DNA from: Voacanga thouarsii
Lineage: Eukaryota > Streptophyta > Magnoliopsida > Gentianales > Apocynaceae
Assembly: GCA_026120185.1 (NCBI GenBank)
Contig: JANUWF010001110.1
Coordinates: 225,001 to 289,000 of the forward strand
Direction of reading: 5' to 3'
DNA length: 64,000 bases
In this document: in pieces, positions 10,093 through 20,985 of the stretch
Numbering within the stretch: position 1 is the stretch's first letter
Layout of the letters: each line of letters opens with the position of its first letter
Program-made: the position numbers and the translations under genes
Notes under the pieces: generated by a model
Seen by the model: the letters and a program-made list of their open reading frames with translations, nothing else
Databases searched by the model: none
Told to the model about the DNA's origin: nothing

Positions 10093-11111
10093 GGAAGTGC
10101 CTTTCCCTTTGGGGGTAGAATGATGGGGATAGCGGACCAAAAGCTATGGAACTTGGGTGTGGGTCTTTTGTCGAAATGGAATGGCTTTTCTTTTTTTATC
10201 TATTTATTGCGAATGGTGGAATCATTACACATAGTATGCCCCGTCCGCGTATTTTTTTGTTTTACGCTCCGTAAATCTTCCTCAGCCAGGCTTGGGCAGA
10301 ATAGCAGAGAAAGTACAAGTATTAGTAGCATAACAAAAAAGCCTTCCTCGTCATTAATATCTTGCGGCAATTGTGACCTCTCGGGAGAATCGATGACTGC
10401 ATCAAAGATGCAGTGCTAGTACTAGTAATTCTTAATTGGCTAGTTGTAAATAGCCCCAGGGCTATGGAACAAAGGATTATCCCGGACCTACACCGAGGTA
10501 TTGGCGGTGATTTTCAAATCTCGCAGAATGTGATACGATGGGATAGAATGCAAAGACAGGGAAGGGGTTACCTACTCTTAATGGTCAAAGCGAGCCCATT
10601 TATTCTGAATTAAAGAATTCAGAATGAATCAAATCTCCTTAAGTAGGATTCGTAGCTTGGTGGAAACCCAAAGTTTTTACTTGATCCAGGATGTGTGATG
10701 TATATTCTATTCCGAAATAATCTATTAATCAACTAATAAGTCGTTTCATGGCAATTCCGTTTATCGATTTATTGTGAAAGACCAAATTGGCCTATTCTAC
10801 CATAAGTACCTCCATATTCTGCTGAGTAGGATTCAATAATAGGGTTGGGTCAGTGATTGGAAAACTTCCTTTTCTCGATCTCGATTCGCAGAGAAATTTT
10901 GGAACTATAATCCTAATTGAACTAGAGAGATCTGAATTCCTACTGATATTATACAATTACTTAGCTCAGTTAGGTACTATATGAACAGGCATGAGAAAAT
11001 CCCTGTATGGCTTCTTCAATTTTTTGATGAAGAGAAATATGACTAACAATGGTTTGAATGTATATAAACAGAATTTGAAATAAGTAGAAATAGAGTGAAG
11101 GGGTGAAGGGG
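10093..11111. other. organelle-like DNA, gene not identified
   Basis: Composition resembles the plastid neighbours, but I could not name a gene. The minus strand at about 10205-10415 has an open frame containing a hydrophobic leader-like stretch, MLLILVLSLLFCPSLAEE. Confidence 0.4.
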
Positions 11112-11136
11112 GCGGATGTAGCCAAGTGGATCAAGG
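11112..11136 (+). pseudogene. trnH-GUG: trnH-GUG 5' fragment
   Basis: The first 25 nt of plastid tRNA-His (GCGGATGTAGCCAAGTGGAT..) are present and then diverge before the anticodon arm. Not functional. Confidence 0.8.
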
Positions 11137-11608
11137 AAAACCTGTGTTTTTTGAATTATATCAAGCTAGTAAGCAAACAGTGAATCCATAGGTATTTGAA
11201 CCAGAGTATCTGGGAAAAAACTGAATATTTGATGGAAGAACGGGGAATCCTTTTGAACAACCCTTTCTAAAAGGAAAGCCTTATATCTTAAAAGTGTGAA
11301 TTCTTCCTTTCGTGAAATTAGGCAAACAAAACAAAACTTCAAGTTGAAGTAATATAGTATTAGTGAATCATCTGAATTATTTTTGAGTTTGAGTCTTTGT
11401 GAATCCATACGATTTTCGATATTCCATTTCTTGGTGCCGAACTGTTATTTCTCTTTTTGCTTTTATCCTTTACTAGAATTTAAATTCAAAGTGAATTCTC
11501 TATCCAATCGAATATTGATTGGATACCCGAGGACTCAGAAGTTCTCAAGAGTCCATCGTATATAAAGTATCTTCTACCCCCACCGTTATTGTAATTGAAT
11601 TCTGAAAG
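11137..11608. other. organelle-like spacer, unassigned
   Basis: No gene recognised on either strand. Confidence 0.35.
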
Positions 11609-11912
11609 TAAATGAATTGCTAGTTGTAGAATATTATTCTCGTTAGATTTAAATCTAACTAAAATAAAATAAATAAAGGTTAGGGAAATTTTCTTCCTTT
11701 TCGTTGAAGTAAATTAACCTAAAAGTAAGTAAGATAAATGCGGGGTTGATTCGAGTTTTCTCCCTTTTCTGGATCCTAGAATGAAGGAATATTTTCATTT
11801 CTTGGCTACTCTTTCCATCCTAGTAGTTTCTTTTCGAGTAGTTTATGTGTCACAACAATTAGGAATAGAAGAATCAATAGCAAAGAATGTTGAAATAGGG
11901 TTATCCATTTCC
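11609..11912. repeat. rps4: direct repeat copy 2 (rps4 end + spacer)
   Basis: Partner of 128-437. It contains the last ten or so codons of rps4, here with a nonsense change just before the normal stop, and the same downstream spacer. Confidence 0.85.
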
Positions 11913-12072
11913 CATTGGTCCTAGTTACTCTTCGGGATGGAGTGGAAGAAGGGAGGAGATTCTCGAACGTGGAAAAGGATCCAATGAAGGTGGAAAAGGA
12001 GATTCCCATTGGTCCCATCTCATGTACGGTTCTGTAGAATGGCAGTAAGGGTGGCTTATCTGTCAACTTTTC
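11913..12072 (+). other. rps12 trans-intron 3' part
   Basis: It directly precedes rps12 exon 2 and contains the domain V-like CATCTCATGTACGGTTCTGT near 12015-12035. Confidence 0.6.
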
Positions 12073-12243
12073 CACTATCACTCCCAAAAAACTATACCCT
12101 GCCTTACGTAAAGTTGTCAGAGTACGACTAACCTTTGGATTTAAAACACTACTTATATACCCGGTATTAGCCATAATTTACAAGAACATTTTGTAGTCTT
12201 AGTAAGAGGGGGAAGGGTTAAAGACTTACCCGGTGTGATATAT
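12073..12243 (+). pseudogene. rps12: plastid rps12 exon 2, frameshifted
   Basis: The frame reads [20 protein letters not shown], the central part of S12. A frameshift follows, and the [20 protein letters not shown] stretch is found one base off. It is cut at RY and joined to ndhF. Confidence 0.88.
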
Positions 12244-12447
12244 GGCCCATGATGAAGCATATTTGAGATTTTTTGCTTATATGAGCTTTTTCAATACTTC
12301 CATGTTAGGATTAGTTACTAGTTCTAATTTCATACAAATTTATATTTTTTGGGAATTGGTTGGGATGTGTTCCTATCTATTAATATGGTTTTGGTTCACA
12401 CGACCTCTTGCAGTAGATGCTTGTCAAAAAGCTTTTGTAACAAAAAT
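12244..12447 (+). pseudogene. ndhF: plastid ndhF internal fragment
   Basis: An open frame gives [20 protein letters not shown] followed by [13 protein letters not shown] and ends ACQKAFVTK. This is a membrane segment of NdhF (NDH complex, proton pumping) near residue 120-180. No stop, but it is truncated at both ends. Confidence 0.93.
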
Positions 12448-13645
12448 ATTTATGGCAGGTAATTATTCCAAAAAATACTATCAATTCAGCAACAAAACTA
12501 CTTATACCCTATAATGCAAGGGAAGCCATCTAAAAGCTGCTAAACATTGTGAATATTTTTGGCATTGTGATTAGGGGTGGCAATCGTGTCATGTTCAGGT
12601 TGGCAGGTCGTGTCAACTTGAGATAATTACACTCGACAAGCCAACCCGAACATGACCCGATTAATAAACGTGTCGTGTCGTGTCGTGTTAACCCGTTTAT
12701 CTTCATGTCGTGTTCATGTTATAAAATGGGTTGACACGACATGACATTATTAAACACAAAAATTAAATAGATAATTACTAAATCCGTCAACCCGAATACC
12801 TACTAAACCAGTCAATCTGTGCACCATTACACAAAAAAAGATTTTAAAAATCAAATCAAATCATATAAAATTAAAAAAATAATAATAAAATAGCCAATAA
12901 AATCATAAATAACCAATAAAACAACAAACTATTCCGCCAAATATCTAGAGATCTTAATAAATTCATAAGATTTAATCTTAAAAATCTAAATAAATGTAGT
13001 TTTACAATAAAATTAGATTGCTCAAGAAATTATTTTCTCTAGCTAAAAGTTATTATAATAATATTATTCTTATAAACACTAAATAATAATTAATTAAGAA
13101 TGATTCATTTATCATATATCAAGTAAATAACCACATTAATATAATTTATTTTCCTTAAGAGGTCTCATATAATTAAACAAAATAGACACACAAATAATTC
13201 AATTAATTCATATAATAAAATTTAATTCAATTAATTCATGTAAAAAATTAAATTATCTAATTTTCTATAGTAAAATTTATAGGGTATTACAAAAAGTATT
13301 AAATATAAATATTAAAAAAAGTTAAACGGGTTCGTGGGTTGAAACGGGTTAAAACGAGTTGAACCCGTTTATGACTTGTACACATTTAAAGTTAAACGGG
13401 TTGACCTGTTTCGACCCGAACCTGCGAAACTCCAACCTTAACCCGTTGTAACCGTGTTATTTTCGTGTCGTGTTGGCGTGTTGTGTTCAATGTGGCCGCC
13501 CCTAATTGTGATAGCTATTCCGCCCATTTCGTTAAGATACACAAAACGTGTTCTATCATAAGTTGTCCCTACCAAGAAAAAAAGCGTAGCACCAATAAAA
13601 TCATGAGAAATTATTTGCAAAAGAGCTCCATTGAGTCCTATAAAT
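12448..13645 (-). pseudogene. ndhD: plastid ndhD fragment split by a hAT element
   Basis: Read on the minus strand, the first part (13645 to 13505) gives [20 protein letters not shown] and DEMGGIAI-like sequence. The second part (12571 to 12448) continues with MPKIFTMFSSF, a stop, then MASLA and [15 protein letters not shown]. Both lie in NdhD and join exactly once the 933-bp insertion and one copy of its 8-bp duplication are ignored. There are two nonsense changes. The insertion is therefore younger than the plastid transfer. Confidence 0.92.
12572..13504. mobile_element. non-autonomous hAT element
   Basis: The element is 933 bp, begins TAGGGGTGGC and ends GGCCGCCCCTA, imperfect terminal inverted repeats of about 11 bp. 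It is bounded by a perfect 8-bp duplication ATTGTGAT (12564-12571 and 13505-13512). An 8-bp duplication plus this terminus is typical of the hAT superfamily. The subterminal regions are rich in short CGTGTCGTGT and AAACGGGTTG/CAACCCGTTT repeats in both orientations, plausible transposase-binding repeats. There is no transposase ORF, so it would have moved in trans. Confidence 0.93.
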
Positions 13646-13739
13646 AATACAAACTATAGGTTTTTTGGGGGAGTCGTTGGTCTAAAAAAGGCGAGGAGGG
13701 AGAAGGAGCCCTTGACTTGCAACAAATAGAGGAGGATTT

Positions 13740-14318
13740 ATTCAATCACATAGTTTGGGCTAGCTTACTACTTAGATGCTTTTAGCAGTTATCCGCTCCA
13801 CACTTGGCTACCTAGCATTTACTGTGGGCAGGATAACTAGTACACCAAAGGTGCATCCTTCCCGGTCCTCTTGTACTAAGGAAAGGTCCTCTCAATGCTC
13901 TAATGCCCATACCGGATATGGACCGAACTATCTCACGACGTTCTGAACCCAGCTCATGTATCATTTTAATGGGCGAACAACCCAACCCTTGGAACATGCT
14001 GCAGCCCTAGGTGGCGAAGAACCGACATTGAGGGTGCCAAACCTTCCCATCGATGTGAGCTCTTGGGGGAAGATCAGCCTGTTATCCCTAGAGTAACTTT
14101 TATCCGTTGAGCGATGGCCCTTCCACTCGGCACCGTCAAATCACTAAGGCTGACTTTCGTCCCTGCTCGATGGGTGGGTCTTGCAATCAAGCTCCTTTCT
14201 GCCTTTGCACTCGAGGGCCAATCTCCTTCCGGCACAAGGAAACCTTTGCACGCCTCTGTTCCCTTTTGGGAGGCCTACGCCCCATAAAAATTGTCTACCT
14301 AAGACTGTCCCTTAGCCC
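13740..14318 (-). pseudogene. rrn23: plastid 23S rRNA 3' part
   Basis: The sequence is antisense to the last 600 or so bases of 23S rRNA. CGATGTGAGCTCTTGGGGGA and the CAGCCTGTTATCCCTAGAGT stretch belong to domains V-VI. Many C-to-T-type differences from a functional plastid sequence are visible. The 5' four-fifths are missing, and the piece is joined to psbC at about 14319. Confidence 0.92.
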
Positions 14319-14655
14319 GTAGGTCCTACTGGTTTAGGTAAATATCTAATGCGTTCTCCAATTGGAAAAGTTATTTTTGTGGGAGAAACGATATGTTTCT
14401 GGGATTTACGTGCTCCCTGGTTAAAACCTCTAAGGGGTCCAAATGGGTTGGACTTAAGTAGGTTGAAAAAAAATATACAACCTTGGCAAGAGCGGTGTTT
14501 CGCATAATACATGACTCATGCTCTTTTAGGTTCTTTAAATTCCATGGGTAGCGTAGCTACCGAGATCAACGCAATCAATTATGTCTCTCCTAGAAGTTGG
14601 TTAACTACCTCTCATTTTCTTCTAGGATTCTTCTTCTTCGGACAGAAGAAGATTG
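14319..14655 (+). pseudogene. psbC: plastid psbC C-terminal part
   Basis: The frame gives [20 protein letters not shown], then [20 protein letters not shown] and [18 protein letters not shown], the CP43 core antenna protein of photosystem II near residues 330-450. One nonsense change (E/A region, about 14502) and loss of the last 25 or so residues make it a pseudogene. Confidence 0.93.
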
Positions 14656-14867
14656 GATAAACACTTACTCGAAATCTCACTTATCAGATTCCATTATGGA
14701 AGACACAAATTTTTGTGAAGAATTCGGCATGATATACCCATAATATCGTGAAAAATGGATACAAAGTTTTTACTGCTACTTAGTATTGGCAATAGGTCTT
14801 TTCAAATCTTTCTTCAATTTTAGTTCTCTATCAAATTCACTAATGAAGTGTAAAAAATTTTTCATTT
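14656..14867. other. organelle-like spacer
   Basis: No gene recognised. Confidence 0.35.
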
Positions 14868-15128
14868 CTATTAAAAATTATTTTTTATCAAAAGTATTTG
14901 TTTTTTGTTCAAATTCTTGGTAATCGGGATCTAGAAAAATGATAGTGTAAATTCGATTTATACCAAATATTTTTATTAAATTTTTTATCGACGTTTTATA
15001 AGGTAAAAACCTTATTTTCATTGTTACTCGATAGGTTCTAGTTAAGAAAGAATCATATATTTTAGGAAAATATTCGTTTTTAATATCATCATTATACAAT
15101 CGAGTTCTTGTTTCAAGTATATCTAGAA
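14868..15128 (-). pseudogene. ycf1: plastid ycf1 fragment, minus copy
   Basis: The minus strand reads TRTRLYNDDIKNEYFPKIYD, then IFGINRIYTIIFLDPDYQEF, matching Ycf1 (Tic214, inner-envelope translocon component) in its variable N-terminal third. A second copy of the distal half is on the plus strand at 51711-51860. Confidence 0.8.
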
Positions 15129-15201
15129 AAATATATTCCTAATCTAGAGCTTCAATTTGATTTCTAAATCCTTGCTTATATTATTCTTTTTTATGTTATT
15201 G

Positions 15202-15326
15202 GCAAAAATCCATTTCGTTGTCCAGTAGCGACAACCGTCTTTTTTATTGGTACCGCAGTCGCCCTTTGGTTGGGTATTGGTGCAACATTACCTCTTGATA
15301 AATTCCTAACTTTAGGTCCTTTTTAA
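15202..15326 (+). pseudogene. petD: plastid petD 3' end
   Basis: The frame reads [20 protein letters not shown] and ends [10 protein letters not shown] before TAA, the last transmembrane helix and C-terminus of cytochrome b6f subunit IV. Only about the last 40 codons are present. The copia element inserted 30 bp downstream. Confidence 0.93.
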
Positions 15327-15362
15327 TTCAATTGTAAAATAACACGACGTGTGTATCTAGGG

Positions 15363-15966
15363 TGTTAGCCCTAAGGGCATTCTCCTATATTTTGACTTAT
15401 GACAAATATTAATGTGGACTAACTTGTGTAATTTATATGTGATAGGACATATTTGACTTCAGTTCTTCTAAGGCATACAAATAAGATTGTTAAGCAATTT
15501 TTTAGTAATATAATTCAAGAATACGTGTTCATGTTGAAGATCAAGCTTTAGAGATTACATACCAAGAAGTCCTTGTGGAAGAACTTTCGATTAGGAATTG
15601 TTATTAAGGTATTTCTTGTTAATTCCTATGTTTCTTCACCTTATGATTCAATTTATTTCTACATTGAAGCATACAAACAAAAAGATTTTCAAAGTTTTAA
15701 ATCTCAGAATTTTGGATTGAGTAGTTTGGACAATTCTGCATCTAAAAGATTCGTTCAAAATCCCGTAAACAGTGTCAAATCATTTCTGCCTGAAAAAGTG
15801 TCATTTTGGACTTACCTTTTGGATGCATCATCATCCAAAACATGAGTCCAAAATACAGGTAAATTTGTCAGTAAAACTATAATCGTTGGTACTTCACTTA
15901 ATGTCTATATATAAGGCATCTAAACATGATTTGACAGATAGATTTTTGTTGTATCTTTCTAAAAAA
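15363..15966 (+). repeat. copia 5' LTR, first segment
   Basis: It matches 48434-49050 of the 3' LTR. It is interrupted at AAAAA by the minus-strand Athila element and continues at 27002. It holds a TATA-like TATATATAA at 15905-15913 and the GATGCATCATCATCC palindromic area near 15825. Confidence 0.9.
15905..15913 (+). promoter_or_regulatory. copia LTR TATA box
   Basis: TATATATAA in the U3/R region. The 3' LTR has CTATATAAGG at the equivalent place (48990-48999). Confidence 0.6.
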
Positions 15967-17499
15967 TGATGTGTCTGAATTTGGGTATAAAAATCATATA
16001 AAAATAAGTACATTCCCATTCAAGTTTAAATTAAAACGTCAACTCCAAATTACACATATGAGCAAGCGCACTCATCATTAAGCATAGCATAGGGTTTAAA
16101 ATAGTATCAATCCACAAGGAACAAGTATGCATTAATCCATTTTCTTTCATTGTTTAACTGACTCAATAAAGTGAAAAAGAATAAAAAGGAAAATAAAATA
16201 AAATAAAAGAATATATACATAGCAATGATGGAGAATTATATAACTCAACCCATTATTTTGACAAATATGACCTTACAGTAGCTAATCATTATCATAACTA
16301 ATCATTCTCTTGGCATCATGAAGGATTAAGATAGATTCACTTCTTTTTCAATCAATGAAATCACTATCTTCTAGACAAATTAGCATCACATATTCAGTCT
16401 CAACTAATTTACCCAAAAGATGCACTAAACACAATCCTTGATTAAATCCCCATATCTTGACAAATTTAAAACATGAAATTAACCAATGAATCCAAATCCT
16501 GATAGACATCAATTAGCCTTTAATTATCCAACTCTTAGCAATTAACCCATTTTTCAAACAAGTTAATAGACAGCAAATATGAAATTAATGAATTGAGACC
16601 ACCATCAACCCCTTTTCCAAGCAAGTTAATAGAAAGAAATAACAAATTAATCTCGTAATCAGTATAAGTAATTAAATACCAAGAATAACAAGCAATTAAT
16701 CAAAAGATCAAAGTAACTCTAAAAATCATGAATACCTAAAATAATGTCAAATTACAATAAAGTAATTAATACATCATTGTTTAAGAAAAGAAAACAAAGT
16801 TAAAAGAAAACATTCATAGACAAGCCTCCTTCTTCCTCCTTCGTAGACTCTCTTGTACAATCCTCATTGATTTGATGAATTCCTCCTTGAATTTGAGTGA
16901 TTTTCTATTTTGTTTTGCGAATTCTCCCCTTTTCCTTGTGTGTTTTCCTCTATTTATAGGCTTTAGAAGTGCCTAAATTCGTCCCTCTAGGGTTTCTGGC
17001 CAAATAGAAGTAGGAAAATATTAAAACTCTGCAAATTGTCAAAAAATGCATGCGAAAATCAAGGCACCGCCTCTGTAGCAGTGCACAGTCGATGCCGCCT
17101 GTCCTGCCTAGGGCCGGCACTGGTTGTGGTCTGTTTGTCTGTTTGTTCGTCAATTTTTCTCTTTTTTCGTGCTACTTCTTCCAGATTATAGCCGGCACCG
17201 CCTCTAGGCTTCCAACAGGCGCCGGTTATGTTCTGTTCAGCTCTATTTTGTCGATTTTTATTGTCTCGAAGTACGTGTCAATAGTACATGATCGGTGCCA
17301 GTTCTCCTATCTTGGCCAGCGCCACCTAAGTTTAGCACGTTTTTGCCTTATTTTACCCCTAAAATCTGAAATAATGCACAAAATACCTTCCCAAGAGTAA
17401 AATCTCAGATATGAAGGAATATGACCAGTTATTGAATAAAATGTACCACAAAATAGCCTCAAACAACTAAGAAATATATGACTAATTTAGGCACTATCA
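15967..17499 (-). repeat. Athila-1 3' LTR
   Basis: 1,533 bp. Plus-strand ends are TGATGTGTCTG and GCACTATCA. It pairs with 25477-26996. A GC-rich block at about 17060-17340 holds repeated GCCGGCACC/GGCGCCGG motifs. Confidence 0.92.
16951..16960 (-). promoter_or_regulatory. Athila-1 3' LTR TATA box
   Basis: The minus strand reads AAAGCCTATAAATAGAGG. The same box is present in all four Athila LTRs of the window (26442, 34140, 44753), so it is conserved in the family. Confidence 0.7.
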
Positions 17500-17516
17500 C
17501 ATTCCTCCACACTTAA
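17500..17516 (-). other. Athila-1 polypurine tract
   Basis: The minus strand gives AGTGTGGAGGAATG directly before the 3' LTR, the plus-strand DNA priming site. Athila-2 has GTGTGGGGGAATG at the same place. Confidence 0.75.
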
Positions 17517-18337
17517 CTATTTGCTTATCCTTAAGCAAAGTATCAAACAAGTAGAAAAACACAAGTCTTCACAAAATCACTCAATCAATTTTAAAATAAT
17601 ATCTCCAATGCTTTCTTTATTCAAAACAATAAAACATATGCTACTATATCTTTCATAACAAATGCAAGACTTGTGTAAGTGAAGAATGACTAGTAGAACC
17701 ATCCCAATACTTAACATCATTCTCAAACCATTGGAAAGAATTTAGTTTAAAAGAAATATGCATTCCATAAACTTACTTTTCATACACTCTCTCCACTAAT
17801 TCGAGATATATCATGATTCTACTTAGGTCAAGTAGGATTTTTAAACTTGTAATGTAAGGCTAAAGGGTTTGTAATATAGCTATCAAACGAATGATATAGG
17901 AAAATCAAATATCAAAGAAGATGAAAGTTTGCAAGAAAAGGATAAACAAAATGTACCAATAGATTCCAAGCTTTTCTTACTCTCCTATCACAAAACCAAT
18001 CAAAAAATCCATAACCTTGTATAACAATTATATTACAATTCAAGCAAATCCTGCATTCTTTTCATCAATAGGTCTCAACTCATCAATCATATTGCACAAG
18101 ATCATCAAAATTTCAGCAATTTTTATTCCAATCCAACCAACATTCTTCCTATGCTCTTCTTTTCTTTTCAAATGCTGCTTTTGTTTTTTTCTTAGTTTTT
18201 TTCTTTCAATATTTTCTAGCAGCTTTTTGTTCAATTTTTTTCTTCCTCCTTTCTCCTTTCAAAACTCCACTTTTTCACAGGATGCATGACTGAAAGTAAC
18301 AAGTCATGATATTTACACAAGCATTCTCCCTCATCAT
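17517..18337 (-). other. Athila-1 pre-LTR non-coding tail with Lys-rich ORF
   Basis: AT-rich sequence homologous to 43480-44305 of Athila-2. A 64-residue minus-strand frame (18040-18234) is lysine/glutamate-rich and coiled-coil-like (KKQKQHLKRKEEHRKN). A similar frame exists in Athila-2 at 43473-43685. Whether it is translated is unknown. Confidence 0.5.
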
Positions 18338-18342
18338 TCTTC

Positions 18343-20159
18343 TGAAGGCTTAAAGGGGAAAAACAAAGCATGCAATGGAAGCAAAAACTGAAGAATAAGA
18401 AAATCACAGACCAGAGCTGGTGCCAGTTCCGGCGGCCTCAGCTGGCGCCGGTCACGGCTTGGCAGGACTCCAAGGAAAAAAATTTTTTACCACTTTTTCT
18501 CGTTCTTAGAATTGGCTGGACCGAAATGTGTGGAACTGGGGTAGGTGCGCTGGTGGAAACCTCTGGTGCAATTCCTGCAAGCTTCCTATTCTATCTGTGT
18601 ATGTATGTGAACGTCAACCTCTTGATCTTCCAGTATATGGCATGCCTAATCCCATTTAGTGAACAACTCACAGGGCTAAGGAATATTTTCGAGAGAGAGA
18701 AAGGGACTGTACGTTTTTCTTGCTCAAAGAGGGAGAAGAATAATTAATGTACAATTTTCTTAACCCTAAGCTAAAGAGAAAAATCACGTACTGCTTTATT
18801 ATCCTGTTTAACCTAAATAAAATCCTAGGTTAAACTGGAGTGGCATATTGGACTCTTAGTTTAGCCTTTTGGACTAAATTAATTATTCTAATTAAAACCA
18901 AATAAATGGCCCAATAAATAATTAATTTTTCAGTCCAAATAAACTAGTCCAATTAACAAGCCTATATTAGTTTAGTCCCAGGTCAATCTTTAATTATTCA
19001 AATTAGGTCAAAGCCTTGAACAATTAATTAATCCACCAAACTAATTTAATTAATTCTCTCTTTCCATGGACCTTTATTTTATTCTAGCCCAATAATTAAA
19101 TCAAACTACTAAAATAAAATAAATTCTATTTAATTTAATTTAAGACCAATTTCTTAGCCTGTATATAATTAGGACTCACAGTCTATATTGGAGACCAAAA
19201 GATACACCGCATTGGTTACTAAATTGACCAAAATACCATTGACATATAAATAGCTGTATTTTACATTTTAAATATTTTCTAATATCACTATAAGGAAATA
19301 TTGACCCCAAGGATAATGTTGCGTTAGCAAGGTCTCCGACCTACAGGTGAAATGACTAAAATATCCCTTTATACATCGCCGTACATTAGAGAGGAAAAAA
19401 TATACTAACACCTCTCTAAATGACATCTACCACCGTTAGGCTTCTAGTCCAATGATCCACGACTTCCTAGATTGTTTCCGCTTTCCAAGATAGCTATCTT
19501 AAAACAAACATCCAAGTCATGTTTCTCAGAGTCCTAGATAGATCATTCAGACAACCATAAGGGGCGATATAGTATAGAAACTATCTTATACAAGTTTGTC
19601 TTAACTAACTAGTCACACATACCCAACATACAAATATATTAGTCCTACGATAGAACTTCAACTATAGCACATCAAAGTACATGCTTCCAGCTTCGTCAGA
19701 CCACTGACTCATACTCGAGTCGTAGAGTACTAGTCCACGCTGTAGCAGTAGTAATCTAGGTTTTTACCATATAATACTTTAAGAAACCACTACTATAGGT
19801 CCTGTTCTACGTATTCGTAATATGTTTATATCATGAAGTAGTGGACTACTCACTGGCTAAAGATAAGTCATTCCCCATTTGGAATTCATAACATAATAAC
19901 CTAAACATAATGAGATTCTCATTCTCATCCATCGGTTAAGAATGAACGTTTATGTGTTAAGTAACATGTGATCCATACCTTATTGTGAAAGACCACCATT
20001 CACATGGACCACTTACTTAAACACAATGGGTCTTTTCCAAATGAAATTGTGCACAAATAAAAATGTAAATTCACAAATAATTTCTGAAAATAAATTCTTT
20101 TATTAAAACATTCGATATTTATATCAGAAACCCAGTCTAATAAGGTATATTTCCCAACA
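18343..20159 (-). mobile_element. solo LTR, probably Ty1/copia, in Athila-1
   Basis: A 1,817-bp block absent from the homologous part of Athila-2 (about 43450). It has perfect 5-bp duplications TCTTC (18338-18342 and 20160-20164), plus-strand ends TGAAGG and CCCAACA, and no internal region. On the minus strand it begins TGTTGGGAAATATACC, a common start of plant copia LTRs. It likely arose by recombination between the two LTRs of a full element. The end near 18400-18450 carries GGCGCCGG motifs similar to those in the Athila LTRs. Confidence 0.85.
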
Positions 20160-20164
20160 TCTTC

Positions 20165-20985
20165 TACTTGTACTTTTATCCATCAAGAGCAATCAAAGAT
20201 TTAGAAGGTAAATCAAACTCTCAGAAAGAAGTAATAGACAAAGTATTTTAACGGGTTTAAGAAAAAAATTAACAATTTAGGCTCAAAATAGGCACTATGG
20301 ATAATATAAAATAAGTAGGCTTGAAAAGGTCAAACTATCCAAAGAAGGCCTATTACCGTCATCCCTAAGTTAAATCATGAATGTCTTTCTTATTTCGCCT
20401 TAAGAGGTATTCAAATAAGTTCTAGAATGCTCAATGAATTTTAGCAGAAAAATATGTTTAAGAACAATGTAAAGCATTTGATCAAGAACTACTTAGTCCA
20501 AGTGCGTGCAAAAAGTCATGCATAAGCCACAAATGATATAGAACATACGCTCTATAATCTAGCACAAAGACATGCATTAAAAATACATCTTGAAAGCTCA
20601 AACAAATCGGAAAAATTTTTGAAAAAATTTGCTGCTCAAAAGGTTCAAAGAATTTCAAGAAGAATGAAACATAGAAGAATTCTCATTCTAACCACTCCCC
20701 CATACTTAAACTAGACATTGTCCTCAATAGCCAAACAAATAGATCAAGGAAAAATTGCCACAGGACCAAAAATAAAGAGGAAAAGAGAAGAAAGAAAGTA
20801 GTTCCATTGCATTGTGCATTCTCCTACAAAAGAGTTGAATTCCAACAGAAAAGAGCCGTGTTGAAGTACCTAGAAAGAAAAATACACAAAAGAAACACAC
20901 CAAAGTATAAAAACTAGAAAAGAAAAATAAGCAAAAAGTAAAGAAAATAGTACAAAAAAAAGAAGTCAAGATAACCCAAGAAGTT
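20165..20985 (-). other. Athila-1 spacer after integrase
   Basis: Non-coding, homologous in part to 43060-43450 of Athila-2. No env-like or transposon-protein ORF could be supported here, in contrast to Athila-2. Confidence 0.5.

Noticed and set aside
13740..14318. Functional nuclear or organellar rRNA gene
   Set aside because: Only the 3' part is present, in isolation and with many mutations.
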